A stretch of 51,332 nucleotides of DNA from Clostridia bacterium (GTDB lineage Bacteria; Bacillota; Clostridia; Oscillospirales; CAG-272): assembly GCA_017518975.1 (NCBI GenBank), contig JAFWTH010000080.1, positions 1-51,332 on the forward strand. The letters are read 5' to 3'. The first letter of the stretch is position 1. The number at the start of each line of letters is the position of its first letter. The translations under genes and the position numbers were made by a program. Of this stretch, positions 44,748 to 51,332 are shown piece by piece. The notes under the pieces are model-generated. The model ran no database searches. It saw only the letters and a program-made list of their open reading frames with translations, and was not told where the DNA came from.

Positions 44748-45092
44748 TCACCCCGCAGGTTCCGGGTCTGACTCTTCCCCCAACGCGACGGCTTCTTCTG
44801 CCGCGGCTGCTTCCTCTGCCGCCGCCGCCTCCGCTCTCGCGACCTCCTCGTCGTACGCGCGAAGGACCGACGCCTCGAGTTCGGCGCGGAAATCGGCGTT
44901 GATCGGGTGGGCGATATCGCGGTACGTGCCGTCAGGATTCTTCCTCGAGGGCATTACGATAAAGTGCCTTTCCCTCACGTTTATCACCTTTATGTCGTGC
45001 AGCGCAAGCTGCGAATCAAATGTCACGGAAACGATCGCCTTCATGGGACCGTCGTAAAAAAGCTTTCTTACTTTCACGTCTGTGATCTGCAT
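44748..45092 (-). CDS. spoVG: Septation/sporulation regulator SpoVG
   Basis: 114 aa from the ATG at 45092 (GGGAG upstream; earlier in-frame codons have no site). Residues 1-85 are the conserved SpoVG fold (MQITDVKVRKLFYDGPMKAI, DIKVINVRERHFIVMPSRKN, YRDIAHPINADFR). The family binds nucleic acid (RNA and DNA) and affects septation, sporulation and surface functions. The tail, about 30 residues, is almost only Ala and Glu, helical and acidic, longer than in Bacillus SpoVG (about 97 aa). It is transcribed divergently from murC. An inverted repeat ATTCAT-TTT-ATGAAT (45143-45157) lies between them. Confidence 0.95.
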   Translation of the reverse strand: MQITDVKVRKLFYDGPMKAIVSVTFDSQLALHDIKVINVRERHFIVMPSRKNPDGTYRDIAHPINADFRAELEASVLRAYDEEVARAEAAAAEEAAAAEEAVALGEESDPEPAG

Positions 45093-45142
45093 GGTTATTC
45101 TCCCGTCGTTTATGTGTGTACAATAGCACAACCTTATATTAC

Positions 45143-45235
45143 ATTCATTTTATGAATAAATATAGTGTGATTTATGTATTTTTTCTGAATTTTATGTATT
45201 CTCTACTGTATATACGTGCCTTTTAGTGGTACAAT
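45143..45235 (+). promoter_or_regulatory. spoVG-murC intergenic control region with murC extended -10
   Basis: TACAAT at 45230-45235 preceded by TGG is an extended -10 for murC (the matching -35 is poor). ATTCAT-TTT-ATGAAT (45143-45157) is a perfect 6-bp inverted repeat that could be a shared operator. A convincing spoVG promoter was not found; a sigma-H-type site is possible by analogy with Bacillus. Confidence 0.45.
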
Positions 45236-45287
45236 ATAAAAAATTTGATAATTGCCGCAAAAAAAGCCGAAAGGAAGTTGTTTCGAC

Positions 45288-46700
45288 ATGGCTCTTGACA
45301 ATACGCACTTCGGATATGAAAAAATAAATGAAGCTATCGGCTCCTCGCCGAAGAAGATATTTTTCGCGGGGGTGGGCGGAGTCTCCATGAGCTCGCTCGC
45401 CAAAGTCTGCGTTCTCCGCGGTCACGACGTGACGGGTTACGACCGGAATGAAAGCGACCTGACGAAGAAGATCGCGGAGGAAGGCGTGAAGGTCGTTCAC
45501 GAATCCCTTCCGGAGTACGCCGACGAGGCGGATATCGTCGTCTATACCGTCGCGATGAGCGCGGACGATCCCGTCATAAAGCGCGCGGGCGAACTCGGAA
45601 AGCCGCTGATATCCCGCGCGGACTTTCTCGGCTACGTCATGAGGGACTATCCCGTCAGGGTCGGGGTCTCCGGGATGCACGGAAAAAGCACGACGACCGC
45701 GATCACGGCGTCCGTGTTCGAGGCGGCGGGCCGCGAGCCCACCGTGTTCGGCGGAGCGCGTATGAAAAAGACGGGAGAGTGCAATATCATAGGCGGAGGC
45801 GAGTGCTTCGTCTTCGAGGCGTGCGAGTATATGGGCTCGTTCCTCGATTTCTACCCCACCCTTCCCGTCGTTCTGAACATCGATATGGACCATCCCGACT
45901 ATTTCAAGTCGATGGATATGATAATCGACCACTTCGCCGCGTTCATGAAAAAATCGGACCTCGCGGTCGTGAACGGCGACGACATCGAGGTCGCCGAAGC
46001 GGTGAAACGCTCCGGCGTCCGCGCGATCACGTTCGGCAGATCCTCCACAAACGATTATTCGATCCGTAACGCAAAGATCATGCCGGGATCCTCATCTTTC
46101 GATATCACGTACCGCGGTGAGTTCCTGACTCACGCGGATATGAACGTTCCGGGAGACCACGTCGCCTTCGACGCTCTCGCCGCCGCTGCGGCGGCTCACA
46201 CCTCGGGCGTCTCGCCCGAGGCGATAGGACGCGGGCTTTCCTCGTACGCGGGGATAATGAGAAGGATGGAGTTCGTCGGGAAAACGCCGTCGGGCGCCGA
46301 CGTATACGACGACTACGCGCATCATCCGACCGAGCTGAACGCGACGCTGAAGACGGCGGGACGAATGGGATACGACAAGCTGTTCGTCGTCTTTCAGCCG
46401 CACACCTTCTCACGGACGAAGGAGCTGTTCGACGAATTCGCGTACGTTCTCGCGGGATCGCTCGCGGAGAAGACGATCCTCGCGCCGATCTACCCCGCGC
46501 GGGAGGCGAACGACTACGGCGTGACCTCCGCGGGGCTCGCCGCCGCCGTCAAGAACAGGGGCGCCGACGCGGTGAGCGCGGAGTCGCTTGAAGACGCCGC
46601 CTGTATGATATTGAAGTCGGCGGGTCCCGGCGACTGCGTTCTCGTTGCGGGCGCGGGCGACATAGACAGACTGCCCCGGATGCTGACGGAGACGAAATGA
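45288..46700 (+). CDS. murC: UDP-N-acetylmuramate--L-alanine ligase
   Basis: 470 aa from the ATG at 45288, ten bases after AAAGGAAG. It adds L-alanine to UDP-MurNAc with ATP in the cytoplasmic stage of peptidoglycan synthesis. Motifs: N-terminal nucleotide-binding loop FFAGVGGVSMSSLAKVC, ATP loop GVSGMHGKSTTTAI (about residue 126), NIDMDHPDYF (His/Asp metal region), and the Mur ligase DDYAHHPTELNATL (about 340), followed by VFQPHTFSRTKELFDEFA. The P-loop reads MHGKST where many MurC have THGKTT, a mild change. It overlaps the next gene by 4 nt (ATGA). Confidence 0.94.
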   Translation: MALDNTHFGYEKINEAIGSSPKKIFFAGVGGVSMSSLAKVCVLRGHDVTGYDRNESDLTKKIAEEGVKVVHESLPEYADEADIVVYTVAMSADDPVIKRAGELGKPLISRADFLGYVMRDYPVRVGVSGMHGKSTTTAITASVFEAAGREPTVFGGARMKKTGECNIIGGGECFVFEACEYMGSFLDFYPTLPVVLNIDMDHPDYFKSMDMIIDHFAAFMKKSDLAVVNGDDIEVAEAVKRSGVRAITFGRSSTNDYSIRNAKIMPGSSSFDITYRGEFLTHADMNVPGDHVAFDALAAAAAAHTSGVSPEAIGRGLSSYAGIMRRMEFVGKTPSGADVYDDYAHHPTELNATLKTAGRMGYDKLFVVFQPHTFSRTKELFDEFAYVLAGSLAEKTILAPIYPAREANDYGVTSAGLAAAVKNRGADAVSAESLEDAACMILKSAGPGDCVLVAGAGDIDRLPRMLTETK

Positions 46701-47329
46701 AAGAGCGGCGCTGTGTGATAATCTCGGGCGGCGACGAGGAGAAGATCGGCGACGTCCGGGGCGCGTTCGTCATCGGATGCGACAGAGGATGCCTTTACGC
46801 CGAAAGGCAGGGTATCCGTCCCGATCTCTGCGTCGGGGATTTCGACTCGTACGGCGGCCCTCTGCCCGATGGCGCCCCCGTCGTCCGCCTCCCTCAGGAG
46901 AAAGACGACACGGACACGATGTACGCGATGCGTTACGCGGTCGAAAACGGATTTGACCGCGCGGATATCACGTGCGCGTTCGGCGGGCGGCTCGACCACA
47001 CGCTCGCGAATCTCGAAACGGCGGTCTTCGGCGCAAAAGCGGGTCTCATCGTCACCTTGTCGGGGAACGGAGAGCGCGCGGCCGCCTTCGGCCCCTCGGC
47101 GGGCGTCGTCCGGATACCGCGCCGCGAGGGATATTCCCTCTCGGTCTTCGCCGGGTGCGGCGAGGCGCGCGGCGTCACGATCAAAGGGACGAAATATGAA
47201 ATTGAAAACGGCGCCCTGTCCGCCTCGTTCCCTCTCGGAGCGAGCAACGAATGGGCGCGGGACGAGGCGTCCGTCTCCGTCTCGGAGGGGACTCTGCTCG
47301 TGATAACGTCAAGGAAAACGGATGGATAA
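46697..47329 (+). CDS. thiN: Thiamine pyrophosphokinase
   Basis: 210 aa. It transfers pyrophosphate from ATP to thiamine to give the cofactor thiamine diphosphate. Family motifs: GCDRGCLYAERQGIRPD, GDFDSYGG, QEKDDTDTMYAMRYAVEN, FGGRLDHTLANLETAV and, near the end, PLGASNEWARDEASVSVSEG. These include the acidic and Arg residues of the active site. Translation is coupled to murC (ATGA overlap), and the next gene starts 8 nt before its stop. No thiamine riboswitch is visible upstream of the operon, so it is probably read with murC. Confidence 0.93.
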   Translation: MKERRCVIISGGDEEKIGDVRGAFVIGCDRGCLYAERQGIRPDLCVGDFDSYGGPLPDGAPVVRLPQEKDDTDTMYAMRYAVENGFDRADITCAFGGRLDHTLANLETAVFGAKAGLIVTLSGNGERAAAFGPSAGVVRIPRREGYSLSVFAGCGEARGVTIKGTKYEIENGALSASFPLGASNEWARDEASVSVSEGTLLVITSRKTDG

Positions 47330-47999
47330 AATGACACTCAAAAAAAAGATCAAAGGCGCTATTTTCGACTTCGACGGAACGCTGTTCGACTCGATGCACA
47401 TCTGGGCGACGGTGAGTTCCGACTACATACGCTCGAAGGGTATCGAGCCGGAGCCGGATATCGACGAGAAATATAAAAAATTCACGCTCGACGAGGCGGT
47501 CGGATACTTCCGCCGGGAATACGGTCTCAACGTCTCCCCGGAGGAGATAAAGACCGGCTTTTATGAGGTCGTGGAACCGAAATACTTCCGCGAGGTCGTC
47601 CCGAAGCCGGGGATACCGGAGCTTCTGCGTTCGATGAAGGAGGCGGGAATACCCGCTGCGGTCGCCACGGTGACGGACGCGTATCTCATCGAGGCGGCGC
47701 TCAGACGGTGCGGTCTTCTCGACCTTCTGACGGGCGTTTTCTCGTGTCAGACGCTCGGACTCTCGAAGGAGGACCCGAGGATCTTCGACACGGCGCGGGC
47801 GTCGCTCGGAACGGAAAGGGCGGACACCGCCGTCGTCGAGGACTCGTTCTTCGCCGCCACGACGGCCCACGCCGCGGGATATATCGTCGTGGGCGTGTGG
47901 GACAGATTCGAAAAACCGACCGCCGAGCTTGAAAAGCTCGCCGACGCGTACGTCAAAGACACGCGGGAGCTCGCAAGGGTGATTTTGAATCAAATTTAA
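47322..47999 (+). CDS. HAD-superfamily phosphatase (subfamily IA, phosphoglycolate phosphatase/beta-PGM-like)
   Basis: 225 aa. Motif I FDFDGTLFDS (nucleophile Asp and acid Asp), a helical cap (about residues 25-95), motif II AVATVTD, motif III Lys in LSKEDPRIF and motif IV VVEDSFFAATTAHAAGY identify a HAD-IA phosphatase or phosphomutase. The cap does not allow a firm choice of substrate. The start overlaps thiN by 8 nt; an in-frame ATG three codons later (47331) is a possible alternative. It ends the murC-thiN operon; the R2 repeat with strong hairpins lies 30 bp downstream. Confidence 0.9.
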   Translation: MDKMTLKKKIKGAIFDFDGTLFDSMHIWATVSSDYIRSKGIEPEPDIDEKYKKFTLDEAVGYFRREYGLNVSPEEIKTGFYEVVEPKYFREVVPKPGIPELLRSMKEAGIPAAVATVTDAYLIEAALRRCGLLDLLTGVFSCQTLGLSKEDPRIFDTARASLGTERADTAVVEDSFFAATTAHAAGYIVVGVWDRFEKPTAELEKLADAYVKDTRELARVILNQI

Positions 48000-48029
48000 T
48001 ACATCGCCTCAGAAACAGCCGTTCGCGTG

Positions 48030-48278
48030 TCACCTCATCAGGCAGCTGCGCTGCCAGCTTGTCGACCCTGCGGGGTTCGGTCAGGCGCGGCTCTGACAGC
48101 CCACCGGGCTGTCATTCACTACCGCGCCGTGCGCTTCGCTACCCTCAAGGGGAAGCCTGAGAACAACGCTCGCTCTGCAACTTTTTTCTATAAAACACGT
48201 CTGTCGGATATTAAGCATACGCATCCTAAAGCCTTCCCCTTGAGGGGAAGGTGGGTCCGAAGGACCCGGATGAGGTGA
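48030..48278. repeat. MITE-like hairpin repeat R2 copy B with 10-bp terminal inverted repeats
   Basis: Bounded by TCACCTCATC (48030-48039) and its exact complement GATGAGGTGA (48269-48278). Inside: GGCAGC/GCTGCC (48041-48055), TGACAGCCC with complement (48094-48114), CCTTCCCCT with complement (48232-48251) and GGGTCC/GGACCC (48253-48267). The left 128 bp match copy A at 35578. No transposase or plausible coding frame is present. A short GAAA microsatellite (to about 48297) follows and leads into the ribosome site of the next gene. Confidence 0.8.
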
Positions 48279-48309
48279 AAGAAAGAAAGAAAGAAAGGAA
48301 TAAGAACAA

Positions 48310-50985
48310 ATGAAAAAACTCTTGTGCGCGGTCCTCGCCGTACTGATGCTGGCCGGGACACTCGTGATCGCAGCGTCCGCCGCGAGCGCGGATTTCAAGG
48401 ACGTGCCGAAGACCAGATGGAGTTACCAGTCCATCAAGTACGCGACCGACAAGGGCTACCTCAACGGCGTGGGAAACGGCCTTTTCGATCCCACGGGAAC
48501 GACGACCCGCGCGATGGTCGTGACCGTTCTGTGGCGGCTTGAAGGATCGCCCGAAACGGCGTACAGCCCCGTCTTCGGCGACGTACCCGACGGGCAGTGG
48601 TACTCCGTTCCCGTGATCTGGGCGAAGAGCGCCGGCGTCGTCAACGGCGTGTCCGACACGAGGTTCGACCCGACGGGCAAGATCACCCGCGAACAGCTCG
48701 CGACGATGTTCTTCCGCTATGCGGACGGAAAGCACGTCTACGTCGGAGACCGCGACGATCTGTCCGCGTTTTCGGACAGGAACAGAGTTTCCGCGTGGGC
48801 GAAGGAAGCCGTCGAATGGGCTGTCGCCGCGGGTCTCATCTCCGGGATGACGAAAACGACGCTCGTCCCGGGCGACAAGGCGACGAGAGAACAGTTCGCG
48901 GCGATCCTCCAGAGATTCTGCGAAAAATGCAAGATAACGTACGCGGAACCCGTGCTTATCAGCCACTATACCGAGAAACCGTATCCGCTCGTCGAGGACG
49001 CCGATATCTACGTCTCGACGACGGGCGACGACGGCGCGGCGGGAACGAAATCCGCGCCCGTCAGGACGTTCGCGCGCGCCGTCGAGCTTGCGCGTGAGAA
49101 GAAAGCCGAAAAGACGGGCTCCGTAGTCGTCGCGTTCTTTGCGGGCGAGTACGGCGATCCCGCGGTGAAGATGACCGCCGAGGACAGCGGAACGAAGGAC
49201 GCGCCCGTGATTTACTGCGCGTACGGGGACGGCGACGTCGTCTTCTCCGGCGGCGCGATATTCGACGAGAGCGAATTCTCCGATCTCGACGGATCGGAAA
49301 GGACGATGTTCATCGATCGCTTCGCCGACAAGATCAAAAAAGCCGATATGTCGGTGAAATATCCGGATTACGAGGTCACCGACGTGATGTTCGGAGATTC
49401 GGGCGCGATGACCGTCGCGCGCTATCCGAACAAATACGAGGACGGCTCCGACAATCTCGTCTCGCAGTCGGAATACGTATCGAGCGATAATTCGATCAGG
49501 ATCGTAAGTTCCCTGCTCACCCGCAGGATCCCGAACTATCACACGACCGACGGTCTTTATCTCTACGGCTTCCTCACGACGGGCTGGTACAAAGACCTGA
49601 TCGAGACGGACAGCTGTACTCTGAAGGAAGACGGCTACGACTTCGGCATCCCGCATCCCGAAAAAGCGAGGATGGGATCGCTCCGGTACGGCGAGATCGA
49701 TATGCTTGAAGAATACAGCAACGTGGCGTTCGTGAACGTGTCCGAGGAGCTCGACGCCGTCGGCGAGTATTTCGTCGATCCGTCGACGAAGACGCTCTAC
49801 GTCTACGACCCGGCGGGTTCCTACTGCTTCCCGAAGAGCGGGATCGCCGTCAACATGGATCACACGGACTATATCACGTTCCGCGGGCTGACCTTCACCG
49901 CGTATAAGGAGTCGATGATAAAGGGCGATATGTGCCACGGCGTTACGATCGACCGCTGTACGGTCACGAAGTGCGCGGGCGATTTTGCGATCAATATCGA
50001 CGGATGCGCGAAGGGACGCGACCTCGACTGCGCGATCACGAATTCGTATTTCTCGATCTTCGCGTGCCGCCCGATCCGCGTCGTCGGCGACTGCCTCGGC
50101 TCTCACATGTTCGACCGGAACGGCAACGTCGAGATCTACAACAACTTCTTCTCGTACTCGCACCTCACCAAGGACGACGGCTGCGCCGTCCAGCTCCTCT
50201 ACTGCTCCGGGGCGCACGTCCACCACAACGAGTTCGAGGATATCGGGCGCGGCGCGATCGACTACGGCGGATGCCACGACTTCCTCGCGGAGTACAACTC
50301 CTTCAAGAGATGTATGTACAACTCCCAGGACGGCGGCGTGTTCTACGCGTGGAACCGTCTTGACGACTGGGGCAACGTGATAAGATACAACGTCTTATAT
50401 CCGACCGCGTGGTACGGCGCCTACATCGACGACATCGAGGCGGGTACGACGCTCTACGGCAACATCCTCTACGACGCCGTCGTCGTCATTCACGACGGAA
50501 GAAGCAACTCGGTAAAGAACAACGTGCTCATCGATTCGGGCGTCTCCGTCACGGACGAGCTGCGCGAAACCGCCGAGGAGGCGAAAGAGTCCGGCGATAT
50601 CGAATCGATCAAGGATCACAAGTATTACAAGCAGTGGGAATCGTTCTTCAACGAACTCCGCAAATACCCCGATAAAGAAGCGAAATTCCGCGAAAAATAT
50701 CCGGAGGTCTTCGATCTGTCGCTCGACCTCGCCGATATCGACGACCCGGCGTTCGTCCTCAACCCGACCAACGAGGTCACCGGGAACTTCGTCTTCGTGA
50801 AACCGGGCAAGAAGATGAGATTCGAATTTGAAGACGCGGCCGCGCCGTTCGTCATCGACGAGAACAATACGTTCTACACGATGAACGAGAACCCGATCTT
50901 CGTCAATCCGTCGGCGGGCGACTACCGCATACGTCCGGATGCCGGACCCATCGACATACCCTTCGAGCTGATGGGGAGAGAGTAA
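48310..50985 (+). CDS. SLH-anchored right-handed beta-helix surface protein
   Basis: 891 aa; AAAGGAA about nine bases before the ATG. Signal peptide (MKKLLCAVLAVLMLAGTLVI, cleavage near ASAASA), three SLH repeats (about residues 28-200; TTTRAMVVTVLWRLEGSP, KITREQLATMFFRYAD, KATREQFAAILQRF), the family linker SHYTEKPYPLVEDADIYVS and a beta-helix region with the marker segment GEYFVDPSTKTLYVYDPAGS. The C-terminal box is NPIFVNPSAGDYRIRPDAGP ... FELMGRE. It belongs to the same family as the proteins near 1-12 kb but is more diverged in the SLH part, so it is an older copy. A charged helical segment (about 735-790) interrupts the beta-helix near its end. No clear promoter: it may lie in the R2 repeat or be read through from murC. 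Confidence 0.92.
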   Translation: MKKLLCAVLAVLMLAGTLVIAASAASADFKDVPKTRWSYQSIKYATDKGYLNGVGNGLFDPTGTTTRAMVVTVLWRLEGSPETAYSPVFGDVPDGQWYSVPVIWAKSAGVVNGVSDTRFDPTGKITREQLATMFFRYADGKHVYVGDRDDLSAFSDRNRVSAWAKEAVEWAVAAGLISGMTKTTLVPGDKATREQFAAILQRFCEKCKITYAEPVLISHYTEKPYPLVEDADIYVSTTGDDGAAGTKSAPVRTFARAVELAREKKAEKTGSVVVAFFAGEYGDPAVKMTAEDSGTKDAPVIYCAYGDGDVVFSGGAIFDESEFSDLDGSERTMFIDRFADKIKKADMSVKYPDYEVTDVMFGDSGAMTVARYPNKYEDGSDNLVSQSEYVSSDNSIRIVSSLLTRRIPNYHTTDGLYLYGFLTTGWYKDLIETDSCTLKEDGYDFGIPHPEKARMGSLRYGEIDMLEEYSNVAFVNVSEELDAVGEYFVDPSTKTLYVYDPAGSYCFPKSGIAVNMDHTDYITFRGLTFTAYKESMIKGDMCHGVTIDRCTVTKCAGDFAINIDGCAKGRDLDCAITNSYFSIFACRPIRVVGDCLGSHMFDRNGNVEIYNNFFSYSHLTKDDGCAVQLLYCSGAHVHHNEFEDIGRGAIDYGGCHDFLAEYNSFKRCMYNSQDGGVFYAWNRLDDWGNVIRYNVLYPTAWYGAYIDDIEAGTTLYGNILYDAVVVIHDGRSNSVKNNVLIDSGVSVTDELRETAEEAKESGDIESIKDHKYYKQWESFFNELRKYPDKEAKFREKYPEVFDLSLDLADIDDPAFVLNPTNEVTGNFVFVKPGKKMRFEFEDAAAPFVIDENNTFYTMNENPIFVNPSAGDYRIRPDAGPIDIPFELMGRE

Positions 50986-51332
50986 GCGTCGGCGCAGCCG
51001 ACGCAGTTATGATCGCCTTCGGCGAACTATGAGTTATGATTGCCTGCGGCAAGTCTGCTTGCCTTGCAAGCAGGATAAAGTTTTCTTGAAATGGGACCCA
51101 TACCCATTTCACCGGGCTTTGCCCGGACGAAAACTTTACGTCGGTTGAAATGAGGCGTATTTCATCGGGCGATCATATCATAACTTTTCGCGAAGCGAAA
51201 ATCATAACTCGCGCGTAAAACGCGCGATCATAACTCTAAACTCTGCAAATCGAAGAACCGTTCCCCGATAACGCAGGGGACGTCGGCGAAGCCGCAGCAG
51301 TTATGATCGCCTTCGGCAAGTGCGGAGCGATC
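50986..51332. repeat. Array of small hairpins joined by AGTTATGAT motifs, runs off the window
   Basis: Starts right at the stop codon. Hairpins: GCGTCGGC (50986-51004), CGCC (51014-51024), TGCC (51041-51051), CTGCTTGC (51055-51073), an outer stem TAAAGTTTTC/GAAAACTTTA (51076-51085/51129-51138) enclosing TGAAATGGG (51087-51111) and CCGGGC (51112-51126), then TGAAAT (51146-51164), TTTTCGC (51185-51201) and CGCGCGT (51210-51226), each with its exact complement. AGTTATGAT occurs at 51005, 51032 and 51299 on plus and at 51177, 51201 and 51227 on minus. There is no coding frame. Confidence 0.8.

Noticed and set aside
50986..51332. CRISPR array
   Set aside because: The AGTTATGAT copies are only 9 bp, unevenly spaced and in both orientations, and the spacers are palindromes rather than unique sequences. 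No cas genes are present.

Overview
The window looks like a chromosomal piece of an uncultured anaerobic Clostridia-type Firmicute (inference). The reasons are SLH-domain surface proteins with Gram-positive signal peptides, SpoVG, MurC, a V/A-type ATPase operon in place of an F-type one, a LytTR/GHKL two-component system, AGGAG-type ribosome sites and promoters with an extended -10. Most of the DNA is GC-rich. Two blocks, about 12.2-17.5 kb and 24.9-34.6 kb, are visibly more AT-rich and look like later arrivals.

Left part (1-23.7 kb): a surface-protein region. Three SLH/right-handed beta-helix proteins (the first cut by the window edge) surround a GAF-ABC ATPase/FtsX-type permease pair on the minus strand. 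Next comes a cluster of SLH and BspA-type leucine-rich-repeat proteins arranged around a divergently transcribed LytTR regulator and GHKL histidine kinase. One SLH/LRR gene carries an in-frame TGA exactly where its signal peptide ends. A Sel1-repeat protein follows. Most of these genes are closed by copies of one short repeated hairpin that acts as a terminator on both strands.

Middle (23.9-34.6 kb): a WYL regulator followed on the same strand by what looks like a defence operon: a 58-aa protein, an EVE-domain McrB GTPase, McrC nuclease, a 136-aa protein of unknown function, a frameshifted second copy of the 58-aa protein, a 1682-aa DUF4011/SF1 helicase/Vsr-like nuclease, and an S1-domain protein. 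The block ends next to a tRNA-Pro(GGG) gene that has its own promoter and a 20-bp terminator stem.

Right part (34.9-51.3 kb): a complete minus-strand V-type ATPase operon in the order stalk-C-I-[metallophosphoesterase]-K-F-E-A-B-D. A phosphoesterase gene is embedded by 4-nt overlaps on both sides, and a non-coding hairpin-rich repeat sits between B and D. Beyond it lie spoVG (minus) and a divergent murC-thiN-HAD phosphatase operon, a second copy of the hairpin-rich repeat, a fourth SLH/beta-helix protein, and finally an unexplained array of small hairpins joined by a repeated 9-bp AGTTATGAT motif that includes a possible three-way junction.

The best candidates for something undescribed are the hairpin/AGTTATGAT array at the right edge, the composition of the WYL-McrBC-helicase operon with its duplicated small protein, the TGA at the signal-peptide junction, and the phosphoesterase inside the ATPase operon. 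All family assignments were made by reading motifs; no searches were run.
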